Assembly: GCA_900556135.1 (NCBI GenBank)
Contig: USNR01000003.1
Span: forward strand, 1-54,089
Length of the DNA stretch: 54,089 nt
Direction of reading: 5' to 3'
DNA from: an uncultured Clostridium sp.
GTDB taxonomy: Bacteria > Bacillota > Clostridia > TANB77 > CAG-508
In this document: positions 33,801 to 43,400 of the stretch, in pieces
Position numbering within the stretch: position 1 is the first letter of the stretch
How the letters are laid out: each line of letters begins with the position of its first letter
Translations under genes and position numbers: made by a program
The notes under the pieces: generated by a model
What the model saw: the letters and a program-made list of their open reading frames with translations, nothing else
Database searches by the model: none
Told to the model about the DNA's origin: nothing

Positions 33801-35687
33801 AAATATACTGTAACAGCAGAAAAAGCTGACTTTGCTATAAGAAATACAAATGCAAGTGGTATAAGAATAGTAAAAGGTATGGAAGCATGCTTCTTACTAG
33901 AAGTAGAAAATCTTACAGACAAAGAAGTTAAAAATGTAAAAATAGAGTATACATTGCCTCAAGGAGTAACATACAAGAAAAATGTTCTTGCGGAAGGACT
34001 AGAAGATACAAAATTTGAAGGTAAAGGCAACACAGTTACAATAACAATACCAACATTAGAAGCAAATTCAACAGCAACAATGTTTATATATGGTGATGTT
34101 GAAAATGTTTCAAACGACATGAAATCAGTGGCAAAAGCAACTATAAATGGTAAACAATATACATCAAATGAAGCTAATTTAGATGCTGGAAAAACTGAGT
34201 ATAGTTTAACAGGTGTTAATCCAGGAGAAAAATATGTAAAAGAAGGACAAGAACTTGTTAGTGAGTTTACTATAAAAAATACTGGTGATAATACAATTTA
34301 TTCAATAAATACAGAATACAATATTCCAGACGGAACAACATTTGTATATGGAACAATAGAAAGTGGAGATAAAACACTGAAACTTTCAGTAAATACAGAA
34401 GGAAAGATACAAAAGGTTATTAGCATGTTGGAACCTGATGAAACGGCAAAAATAACAATTACATTAAAAGCAAATAAATTAGATTCAAAGAAAGATAAAG
34501 AAGTAGTAAGCACTTTAAAAATATCATCAACAAGTGCTGGCGAAATAGAATCTAACAAGTTAGAATATGTAATAGAATATGATAAAACACAACATGAAGA
34601 TGATGGAAAAAATAACACTAAAAATAATGAGATGGTTGACCCAGGAGAAATAGATAATGATGACGGTTACAAAATAACAGGTAAAGCATGGTTGGATTCA
34701 AATCTAAATGGAAAATTTGATGAAAATGAAAAAACTTTACAAGGAATAAAAGTAATCTTAGTCAATAAAGACACTGGTGAAATTGTAAAAGATAAAGATA
34801 ATAAAAAAGAAAAAATTACTACAACTGGAGAAGATGGGAAATACGAAATAGACAACCTAGAAAATGGAAATTACATAGTAGCATTTTTATATGATGATAA
34901 AGTATATAGCATAACAGAATATCAAAAAGCAGATGTTGAAAAATCGTTAAACTCAGATGCTATATCTTCAAACATAAAATATGAAGGTGTAACTCAAAAA
35001 GCTGGATTAACAGATACTTTAACAGTAAAAGATGGAAACATAAGAGATATAGATATTGGTCTATATTTAACACCAACATTTGACTTATCTTTAAATAAAT
35101 ATATAAATAAAGTTACTGTAAACAGTGGAAGTAAAATGACAACATATGAATATGACAATCAAAATAAAACATTGGCAAAAATAGATATACCAGCTAAACA
35201 AATGGCAACAAGCACAGTAATTCTAGAATATAAAATAGTTGTTACAAACGAAGGCACAGTACCAGGATATGCAAAGAAAATAGTAGATTATTTACCAGAA
35301 AACTTAAAATTTAGTACAGAGCTAAACTCTGGGGCATACCTTGGAAAAGATGGAAATATCTATAGCGAGGAATTAGCAGATACATTAATTAATCCAGGAG
35401 AGAGCAAAGAAATAACAATAATATTAACAAAGAAGATGACAGATACAAATACTGGAACAATTATAAATGAAGCTGAAATAGCTGAAAGTTATAATGAACT
35501 AGGATTAGATGATGTTAATTCAGAAGCAGGAAATAGAGATGAAAAGGAAAACGACTTAGGTGCAGCAAAAACAATTATATCTGTAAAAACAGGTGAAGTT
35601 GTAATTTATACAACATTAATAGTAGCTGTAATAACAATATTAGCAGCAGGTGTATATTTGATAAAAAAATATGTGGTGAAAAAATAG
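30816..35687 (+). CDS. Large repetitive surface protein, first paralog (1623 aa)
   Basis: A signal peptide (residues 1-30, ...VISYAA) opens a mature chain of serial beta-sandwich repeats. The middle has DUF11/CARDB-like repeats (VNVGSVFNYSIEVKNEG, GDNTIYSINTEYNIPDG). Residues ~1286-1400 form an SdrD-B/Cna-B-like module (ITGKAWLDSNLNGKFDENE). A DUF11 repeat starting FDLSLNKYINKV comes next. The end is VKTGEVVIYTTLIVAVITIL plus a basic tail, a hydrophobic anchor with a VKTG sequence where sorting motifs sit. Residues ~255-585 are identical to the second paralog (40492-45348). TAGGAGG precedes the ATG. It is cotranscribed with the next gene (18-bp gap). Probably a fibrous adhesin or pilus-like shaft component. 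Confidence 0.8.
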   Translation: MRERTIKLISVLLATVILYASSYAVISYAADTYKSVTELENQGTSTNNDNVEVDVYYAGKKHTKTMEVTSLGEKVYVRVAVKNAGYLENAQIDLSDCNFEIADDESNAGKIKTIDVENKKVVLNRVVAGSEEEIALNITPTKAEKIATDTFNKDNKVKMNGTYVNAKAKEVEVSKELTIHTSWHGEAKAKISQEIVKYIPYEIGEEEGLLLQTEVTTEVENSVLPVKSSEVTVAIPELTGTKPTKVMVYAKTTEGTNGEKTAISFNESNYSYDETNGEIVIKVANNANSEGKISWVKNSQDKYEIVMVYPKEVKTALGESTPIIKTSASIVNEYYDDVNHSGNAGATAQTPASQKGTIADYEGEIVNETIAKGYMYNGVETTYTEKYSMSTSYAGITDEMNITVDTPEFVKESGETVSSANNIYNKKVSVDIAELKKILGETGKVEIISNSKVIGTIDANTEVDSNGKATVDISAEKASSIEVKTSKPQTQGQLSVEIEKAIASDISYSLAERKIFTGVKQVATGIAKAGEEQITTAEVTDTMNLVEPTAKGTININKDTLSTVVSNDVEITALLETDSADDSLYENPTISIKLPEKVANINIDSVQLLHTDEIKIQNHEVVEIDGVKTIKIYTKGIQTKYNDSVTKGINIVIYATINLDRTTASKEAEISMNVDNNTYTRKINLVAPSGLVTINTIKGFSKANQTVEVIDNESTTGKLDIYSESKTAQVENTIINNYNNDIYGTSILGRIPTKESMEYDSSEKMNNTIDTKLNGAIAVSGLESGYKVYYSENASATKDLTNSDNGWKENVTDYSSVKSYLIVLENGMAQASQIVYNYSLNIPENLPYNRTINSYYKVYNAVTETATSTKTSPKIELTTGVGPELTASLAVENTTDNKVNVGSVFNYSIEVKNEGTVDVNDAKVSVPIPEGMSSVTSTESFKYNEETKSMETSLDSMKVGETQLVEGAIVAEKEGNYELKATITSTEIPNNIESNKYTVTAEKADFAIRNTNASGIRIVKGMEACFLLEVENLTDKEVKNVKIEYTLPQGVTYKKNVLAEGLEDTKFEGKGNTVTITIPTLEANSTATMFIYGDVENVSNDMKSVAKATINGKQYTSNEANLDAGKTEYSLTGVNPGEKYVKEGQELVSEFTIKNTGDNTIYSINTEYNIPDGTTFVYGTIESGDKTLKLSVNTEGKIQKVISMLEPDETAKITITLKANKLDSKKDKEVVSTLKISSTSAGEIESNKLEYVIEYDKTQHEDDGKNNTKNNEMVDPGEIDNDDGYKITGKAWLDSNLNGKFDENEKTLQGIKVILVNKDTGEIVKDKDNKKEKITTTGEDGKYEIDNLENGNYIVAFLYDDKVYSITEYQKADVEKSLNSDAISSNIKYEGVTQKAGLTDTLTVKDGNIRDIDIGLYLTPTFDLSLNKYINKVTVNSGSKMTTYEYDNQNKTLAKIDIPAKQMATSTVILEYKIVVTNEGTVPGYAKKIVDYLPENLKFSTELNSGAYLGKDGNIYSEELADTLINPGESKEITIILTKKMTDTNTGTIINEAEIAESYNELGLDDVNSEAGNRDEKENDLGAAKTIISVKTGEVVIYTTLIVAVITILAAGVYLIKKYVVKK
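31580..32569 (+). repeat. Copy 1 of an apparently identical ~990-bp tract
   Basis: It matches 41247-42236 with a constant offset of 9667 bases. I saw no difference on reading through. Immediately outside, the two genes diverge in DNA and protein. Confidence 0.85.
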
Positions 35688-35705
35688 AGAAGGGAGGTAA
35701 GAAAT

Positions 35706-38700
35706 ATGAAGAAAAAAATAAATAAATCGTTAAACAATAAGATAAAAAGAATATTTGCATTACTTATAACTACTCTATTAATAACTATTACAATGTATGT
35801 AGGTGTAAAAGAATATGTAAAAGCATATTCAGTAGGCGAATATGTTTATGCATACAATTTTTCACCTGCGTATGGAGCATGGCTTGTAGGTATAAGAGTA
35901 CCTGCATCAGGGGATGGAGCATTTTACTGTATCCAAAAGGGTAACACTAAAGAGGCTTCGAAGTACTTAATAAGTGATTATACAGAATGTGCAAACGAGT
36001 TTGAAAAGAGAAAGCTTCAAGCAATTGTTGGTTATGGTGGAACTATAGATTGGACATGGGCAAAACAATTAGCCTTATGGATGGGACATAAAGGACTTTC
36101 TTGGGAATATGCTAGTTCGGGATATTCTAGATCAGGACTTAGTGTACCATCAAAAGCAGAGGTTTATAAAATTATAGATTCAGCAACAGAATATGCTGAA
36201 AAAAGCACAAATGCAGTTGAACCTAGCATAGAGAAGGATGAAAAATGTACAGTAATTAACACTACAGGAAATACATACAAAATAGGACCTTTCAAATTAA
36301 AATATGATGCACAAAGCATATATAATATTGATAGTATAAAAGTATATGCAGATTCAGGAGAGTTAAATGTTTCTGAATATCAAGATGAAAATGGAAATTC
36401 TATAACAGGAACTCCAGCATCTGAACAAAAATTTTATATGGTATTAACAGACATTGATTTAACTAAAACACAAAAAATAAATAAAATCACATTAACATAT
36501 TCATATACAGATTATAGTGATATATCAATTTATGAGGCAGTTGGAGTTAACCCATATACAAACAAATTAGATTATTCGCAAAGAACAATATTAGTAGAAG
36601 GACAACCAAAAACAGAATCTAAAGATATAGAAATAAATCCTGACTTGCCTTTAATAAAACCAGGCTCATATAGTCTAGAGTTATTAAAAGAGGACTCAAG
36701 AGATGATAGCATAAAATTACAAGATGTTGAGTTTAAAGTAACACAAGACGATAAAGAAATAGGTACATACAAAACAGATGCAAATGGTGTGATTTCAATT
36801 TCAGATTTACAAATTACTTCAGACAAAACTCAAAAAGTTACAATAGAAGAGGTAAATGGTCAAGAAAATTATGAAATGTTAGCATCAAAGATTGAGTTAG
36901 AGGTAAAAACAAAAATTGTAGATGAAATTGTAGAAGGTTCTAAGACGGGTGCAAGAACATATGAAGTTTCAGAAATTAATGTAATAAGCAATTCATCAAG
37001 TGATGACTCAACAAAGAGTACAATAACATTAAATAAAAATACAAATTCTAACAAATATACTATAGGATTAAAAATTCCAAATGTTAGAAAAACAATAAAA
37101 TTAAGTGGTTATGTATGGGAAGATGAAAAACAAGGTAAAGAATCAAAACTAAATGGACAAAAGGATGAAAATGAAAAATTCATCGAAGGAATTCAAGTTA
37201 CATTACATACAAAAGATGATTCTAAGATAATGTATACAGATTCATCAACAATGCAAACAAAAACAAATAGTAATGGATATTATGAATTTGAAATACCAAT
37301 AGGTCCAGAATACTATGTAGAATTTACATATAATGGACAAAACTATCAACACACAGTATATAATACTTGGACAGGAAATGGAAATCCATTAACATCAAAT
37401 TCTACAGAAACAGAAAAAGATAGAGATAATCTAAATGCGGCATTAGAAACAATTACACCAAATATGCAAGTAAAAGGAACAACAATTAATAATACAATAA
37501 ATGAAAAAGATGCTACATATATTGATGAGGAATGTTATAGAATATCTGCATATACAGGTGCTTATGGAAATGAAAAAGACATGAAATATTATTCAACAAC
37601 AAGTGAGTACATAAACTTAGGTATAACAAAAAGAGAAACAGCAGACTTAGCACTTCGTAAAGATGTATATAAAGCAACAACAACAATAAAAGGATATACT
37701 CAAGACTATGAATACAATAAAAGAAATCTAACAACAGATGAAGACGGAAACAAATATTGGGATATAAGCCAAAGAGCATCAGATGTATATTATAATGAAA
37801 GCTATACTAGAGATCTTAAAAAGGCAGACTATTATTATAACGATACAGACATTAATAAAAATCTAAAATTATATGTAACATATGTAATAAATGTAAGAAA
37901 TCAATCAGGTGTAATAGATGCAAAAGTTAGAGGAGTTGCAGAATATTATGACGAAGATTACACATATGTTGAAGGAAGTGCATATTTAGGAAATAGAAAA
38001 GGAGAAAAAATCTCAGATGTAACAGTATCAGAAGAAACATCTGCTCCAATATCAGGTTATAAACAAAGAACTATAACAGGATTAGATAAGGATACATTAA
38101 AAGCAGGAGATGATATGTACATATACATTACATTCTCTGTAGGAACTGGAACAGACATAAAATTGGATGATGATGCTGGTAAAGGAAATATGGCTGAAAT
38201 CTTAGGATATAGCACATATTATGGAGATAAAGCTACAGCACCAAATGATGGAAACTCTTTAACATACACTGAATACAAAGAAGGAGATACAGCAGGACGT
38301 GTTGACGTAGACTCTAACCCAGGAAATGCAAAATCTGTAGATGAATCTACATTCGAAGATGATACAGATAGAGCTCCATATATAAGAGTAAAATTAGCAA
38401 CAGAAGAAAGAACAACAAATGGATATGTATGGGAAGATGCTAGAACTAACGAAGTAGGCGATGCAGTAGTTGGAAATGGTATAAGAGATCAAGGCGAAAC
38501 ATTAATAGATGGAATAAAAGTAGAGTTATGGAACAAAGATACAAACAGTATTGCAAAAATATATAATGGAACAACATGGGTAGATGCTATAACAGAAACT
38601 GCAAATGGAGGACAATATTCGTTTGATGGATTTGTACCAGGAAATTACTATATAAAATTCATATATGGAGAAAAAGCAGATTCTAAATATAATGGCCAAG

Positions 38701-40001
38701 ATTACAAGTCTACAACATATGTTGGAACTAAAGTTGATACAGGATTTACATATAGTAATCCAGACAATGATGATAGAGCTGTAGAAACAGACACACTATA
38801 TTCAGATGCAAGAGACATATATGGAAATGAAACTACTCAAGGAACAAGAGCATATGTAACAAGCTTATATTCAGGTGAGATGACAAATCCTAGAGTAACA
38901 AAGTTAAACGATAATATAACAAGTGCTTATATGCAAGCTAAAACTGGTAATATAAATATATATATCGAAAAAGGTGGAGACAATCTACCAGGATTAACTG
39001 GAACTGAAAACTTGGCATATAAATTAGAAAATATAGATTTAGGATTACAAGAAAGAGCAAAAGAACAATTAATGTTAAGCAAAGAGGTTTCAAATATTAA
39101 AGTTACACTTTCAAATGGAAATGTATTATTTGACAATGGAAGTTCAGCAACAAACTTGACATGGCAAAATAAGAAGTATCACACAAATGGCTATAATGGA
39201 AAATTAATGACAGAGCCAAATCGTAACAATGCAATGCAATCTATATTGTTAACAATGGATGAAGAACTAATGCATGGTGCTACTATAAAAATAACATACA
39301 AAATTAAAGTTGAAAACATCGGAGAAGTAGATTATGCAAGTAATGAATTCTACTATGGTGGAAATAAAACAACTTCAGATACACCAATAACAACAAAGGT
39401 TGAAAAGATAATAGATTATGCAGGTGCAGCAGGCACAGACGATTCTAAAGCAAGTAGAAATAATTTAAGGTTTGATAGCAGTGAAAATGAAGGATGGACA
39501 GCATATTCTTTAGATAGTATATACAGCTACAAAAATTCTAAATCTAATGATGAAGGATTAATAAGTAGAGGATTACTAAATAAGGATGAAGATAATTTCA
39601 GCGGAACAGTTTCTGAATATAATACAATATTAGTAAAAGAATTCAACAAAGATTTAACACCAAAGATTGTATCAGGAGGAGAATCAAGTGTAGAAACTTC
39701 ATTGGTATTATCACAAGTAATGACATCTGAAGAATCGACTGATCAGAAGGCTTATAACAACATGGCTGAAATAGTAAGTTTTGAAAATGGTATAGGAAGA
39801 AGGATGGAATACTCTACAGTAGGAAATCAAAATCCAGACAAAACAATAGAAGAAATAGATAGTGACATGGCACAATCTGTAACTGTATTGCCACCATTTG
39901 GTCAAACATATATATACTATGTATTAGGAGCAGTCATTGCAGTAATAGCAGTAGCAGGAATAATCTTAATAAAAGTAAAAGTAGTAAATCCTAAAAAATA
40001 A
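35706..40001 (+). CDS. Thioester-domain (TIE) adhesin with SdrD-B/Cna-B repeats, first paralog (1431 aa)
   Basis: After a signal peptide (to ~residue 40) comes a thioester domain of the TQXA type: Cys75 in AFYCIQKG and Gln121 in KQLALWMG are placed to form the Cys-Gln bond by which such adhesins attach covalently to host proteins. A Cna-B-like domain (SLELLKEDSRDDSIKLQDVEF, with E in TIEEVNGQ) follows, then SdrD-B-type modules (LSGYVWEDEKQGKESKLNGQ, TNGYVWEDARTNEVGD) and DUF11 repeats. The end is TVLPPFGQTYIYYVLGAVIAVIAVAG plus a basic tail; LPPFG looks like a sorting motif with Phe in place of Thr. Second gene of the operon; GGGAGG precedes the ATG; a terminator follows. Confidence 0.82.
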   Translation: MKKKINKSLNNKIKRIFALLITTLLITITMYVGVKEYVKAYSVGEYVYAYNFSPAYGAWLVGIRVPASGDGAFYCIQKGNTKEASKYLISDYTECANEFEKRKLQAIVGYGGTIDWTWAKQLALWMGHKGLSWEYASSGYSRSGLSVPSKAEVYKIIDSATEYAEKSTNAVEPSIEKDEKCTVINTTGNTYKIGPFKLKYDAQSIYNIDSIKVYADSGELNVSEYQDENGNSITGTPASEQKFYMVLTDIDLTKTQKINKITLTYSYTDYSDISIYEAVGVNPYTNKLDYSQRTILVEGQPKTESKDIEINPDLPLIKPGSYSLELLKEDSRDDSIKLQDVEFKVTQDDKEIGTYKTDANGVISISDLQITSDKTQKVTIEEVNGQENYEMLASKIELEVKTKIVDEIVEGSKTGARTYEVSEINVISNSSSDDSTKSTITLNKNTNSNKYTIGLKIPNVRKTIKLSGYVWEDEKQGKESKLNGQKDENEKFIEGIQVTLHTKDDSKIMYTDSSTMQTKTNSNGYYEFEIPIGPEYYVEFTYNGQNYQHTVYNTWTGNGNPLTSNSTETEKDRDNLNAALETITPNMQVKGTTINNTINEKDATYIDEECYRISAYTGAYGNEKDMKYYSTTSEYINLGITKRETADLALRKDVYKATTTIKGYTQDYEYNKRNLTTDEDGNKYWDISQRASDVYYNESYTRDLKKADYYYNDTDINKNLKLYVTYVINVRNQSGVIDAKVRGVAEYYDEDYTYVEGSAYLGNRKGEKISDVTVSEETSAPISGYKQRTITGLDKDTLKAGDDMYIYITFSVGTGTDIKLDDDAGKGNMAEILGYSTYYGDKATAPNDGNSLTYTEYKEGDTAGRVDVDSNPGNAKSVDESTFEDDTDRAPYIRVKLATEERTTNGYVWEDARTNEVGDAVVGNGIRDQGETLIDGIKVELWNKDTNSIAKIYNGTTWVDAITETANGGQYSFDGFVPGNYYIKFIYGEKADSKYNGQDYKSTTYVGTKVDTGFTYSNPDNDDRAVETDTLYSDARDIYGNETTQGTRAYVTSLYSGEMTNPRVTKLNDNITSAYMQAKTGNINIYIEKGGDNLPGLTGTENLAYKLENIDLGLQERAKEQLMLSKEVSNIKVTLSNGNVLFDNGSSATNLTWQNKKYHTNGYNGKLMTEPNRNNAMQSILLTMDEELMHGATIKITYKIKVENIGEVDYASNEFYYGGNKTTSDTPITTKVEKIIDYAGAAGTDDSKASRNNLRFDSSENEGWTAYSLDSIYSYKNSKSNDEGLISRGLLNKDEDNFSGTVSEYNTILVKEFNKDLTPKIVSGGESSVETSLVLSQVMTSEESTDQKAYNNMAEIVSFENGIGRRMEYSTVGNQNPDKTIEEIDSDMAQSVTVLPPFGQTYIYYVLGAVIAVIAVAGIILIKVKVVNPKK

Positions 40002-40022
40002 TGGAAAACTATAAATTAAAAG

Positions 40023-40051
40023 CAGACTAGATTAATTTCTAGTCTGTTTTT
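40023..40051 (+). terminator. Terminator after the first adhesin operon
   Basis: CAGACTAG (40023-40030) pairs with CTAGTCTG (40039-40046), then five Ts. Confidence 0.9.
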
Positions 40052-40394
40052 GCACGCAATAAAGAAAGTAGTGTTCTAGCATATTATATAAATCTTATAC
40101 TGAAATTTTATTACATATTAGATAAAAAATACATCAGTATTATAAACCTAGGGAAAAGCCAAGAACAAGGAAATGCCCAAGGTGACATAAGATAAAGAAT
40201 ACAAGTGGAAAAAATGAATAAGTGTTAGGGAAATAAGCTAATAGAGGAAAGCACTGCTATTTTAGATAAAATAAAAAATGGATGATTTTTGACGATTTAT
40301 AAAGAAAAATGTAATCTAAATTTAATAAAGCATGAATCCCTGTATTTCCGTAATTATAGATATTTAAGAGAAACGTATTAGGAAAAATTTAACA

Positions 40395-40423
40395 TTGAAA
40401 AACAGTCTAAAACGTGCCATAAT
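40395..40423 (+). promoter_or_regulatory. Promoter of the second adhesin operon
   Basis: TTGAAA (40395-40400), 17 bp, CATAAT (40418-40423), preceded by TTTAACA as in the first operon. Confidence 0.65.
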
Positions 40424-40491
40424 TTAATAAATAATATAAATATAAGAAAAGGAAAAACGGCAATCAAAGGCAAAATTTTAGGAGGTATACT

Positions 40492-43400
40492 ATGAGACAA
40501 AAGATTAATAACATGATAGCAATTATGTTAGCAATTATTATTCTGTGTGCAAGTTCATATGCAGTTGTAAGCTATGCAGCAGACACGTATAAGAGTGCAG
40601 CCGAATTAGAAAGCCAAGGAGCATCGACCAACGATAAAAACGTTGAAGTGGATGTTTATTATGCTGGAGGCGAACATAGTAAAACAGTTGATATAACAAA
40701 AACAGAAAAGATATATGCTAAAGTAGTGGTAAAAAATGCAGGATACTTAGAAAATTTAACAATAAACTTTGCAAACAGCAACTTTGAAATAGCAAATGAT
40801 GAATCAAATGCTGAAAAAATACAATCAATAGATACAAAGAATAAGGTAGTTGTGTTAAATAAAATTGTTGCTGGAAATGAAGTAGAAATAGCATTAAATA
40901 TATCTCCTATAAAAACAGATGTTGTAGGAACTGATAACTTTAAGAACGACAATACCATTACCGTATCAGGAACATATGTAAATGAAAAGGCAAAAGAAGT
41001 TGCAATAAGCAAAGAAATTGCAATACATACAAGTTGGCATGGTGAAGCAAAAACCAAAATAAACCAGGAGATTGTAAAATATATACCATCTGTATTGGGA
41101 GAGGAAGTATTGCTACAAACAGAGGTAACAACAGAAGTAGAAAATAGTGTATTACCAGTAAAAAACTCAGAAGTAATAGTGGATATTCCAGAATTAGCAG
41201 AAACAAAACCAACAAAGGTAATGGTATATGCAAAAACAACAGAAAACACAAATGGAGAAAAAACAGCAATAAGCTTTAACGAGTCAAATTATAGTTATGA
41301 TGAAACAAATGGAGAAATAGTAATAAAAGTAGCAAACAATGCAAACTCAGAAGGAAAAATCTCATGGGTGAAAAATTCTCAAGACAAATATGAAATAGTA
41401 ATGGTATACCCAAAGGAAGTAAAAACAGCACTAGGAGAAAGTACACCAATAATAAAAACATCAGCAAGTATAGTAAATGAATATTATGATGATGTAAATC
41501 ATAGTGGAAATGCAGGTGCAACAGCACAAACACCAGCAAGCCAAAAAGGAACAATAGCAGACTATGAAGGTGAAATAGTAAATGAGACAATTGCAAAAGG
41601 ATATATGTATAATGGAGTAGAAACAACATATACAGAAAAATATTCTATGAGTACAAGTTATGCAGGAATAACAGATGAAATGAATATAACAGTAGATACA
41701 CCAGAATTCGTAAAAGAAAGCGGAGAAACAGTAAGCTCGGCAAATAATATATATAATAAAAAAGTAAGTGTTGATATAGCAGAATTAAAGAAGATATTAG
41801 GAGAAACAGGAAAAGTAGAAATAATATCAAATTCAAAAGTAATAGGAACAATAGATGCAAATACAGAAGTAGATAGTAATGGAAAAGCAACAGTAGACAT
41901 ATCAGCAGAAAAAGCAAGTAGTATAGAAGTAAAGACAAGTAAGCCACAAACACAAGGACAATTAAGTGTAGAAATAGAAAAGGCAATAGCAAGCGATATA
42001 AGCTATAGTTTAGCAGAAAGAAAAATCTTCACAGGGGTAAAACAAGTAGCAACAGGAATAGCAAAAGCAGGAGAAGAACAAATAACAACAGCAGAAGTAA
42101 CAGATACAATGAACTTAGTAGAGCCAACAGCAAAAGGAACAATAAATATAAACAAAGATACATTATCAACAGTAGTATCAAATGATGTAGAGATAACAGC
42201 ATTGTTAGAAACAGATTCAGCAGATGATAGTTTATATGAGAATCCAACAATCTCAATAAAATTACCATCATATATATCGAGCGTAAATTTAAAGAAATCT
42301 GAATTGCTACATACAGATGAATTACAAATAGCAGAAACAAAGATTGTAGACGGAACGAATGGAAAAGAAATACAAGTTAGTTTAAATGGTACACAAACAA
42401 AATATAGTGATACAGTAACAAAAGGAGCAAAGGTATTAATATATGCAGATTTTATAGTAGACAAAACAACACCATCTGTTGATAGTGAAATAGAAATGAG
42501 CTATACAAATAATATAAATAGTGCAAAAGTTAAAGTGAGCTTTAATGCACCAACTGGGTTGGTAACAATAAACAATTATGCATCTGGCGATAATAGTGTA
42601 ACAGTTCTAGATTCTGAAAAAGGAATAGTAAATTTAGACTTAAATGCACAAGCAAAAACAGCTACAATAAAAGGCGAAATAATAAATAATTATAATAATA
42701 CAATATCAGCAACAAGCATTTTAGGAAGAATAGCAAAAGAAGATAGTATAAAATATGATTCTACAGAAAAAGTAGGAAATACATTTGATTTGAGTTTGAC
42801 TGGTGCAATAGTTCTTACAGGAGCGGAAGAATATACAATTTACTATTCAGAAAATGCAGGAGCAAATAAAGAATTATCTGATTCAAGCAATGGATGGACA
42901 ACTTCAGTAACAGATTATAGCAAAGTAAAATCTTATTTAATAGTAATAAATAATGAAATAGCAAAAGCACAGGACATATCTTGGAGCTATAATGTAAGTA
43001 TACCAGCAAACCTAGGGTATAAAAATAGTGCTACAAATAATTATAAAGTATACTTACAAAATAATTTAGAATCAGGAATGGTAAACGAAAACAAAGAATC
43101 AGCACAAATAATAATGCAAACAGAAAATGGACCAGAATTAGAGGCAAGTATTACATCTGTAGATGTTGAGAATGGTGGAACGGTTACAAATGGAAAAAGG
43201 ATATTGTTTAACTTTAATATAAATAATACAGGAAGTAAGTCATTGAGTAATTTGAAGGTGAAAATTCCAGTACCAGAAGGAATGAAGTATAATTATGGAA
43301 ATAAAATATATGACTATGATAAGGAAAATAATATTTTAACAGCCAATATTGAAACTATTGAAGCAAATGAACAACAAAGTTTAGAGCTATATTTAGTATG

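Larger units (their letters stand above)
40002..40491. other. Intergenic region upstream of the second adhesin operon
   Basis: 490 bp without a gene. It holds a terminator (40023-40051), TAGGGAAA motifs at 40149 and 40226, stretches alike to the region before 30816 (for example AAATTTAATAAA and TTTAACATTGAAA) and the promoter at 40395-40423. Confidence 0.5.

Noticed and set aside
31609..42340. Long minus-strand open frames inside the adhesin genes, some identical in pairs
   Set aside because: They are antisense shadows of biased codon use (many GAA, ACA and AAA on the sense strand). Their identity in pairs just reflects the duplicated tract.
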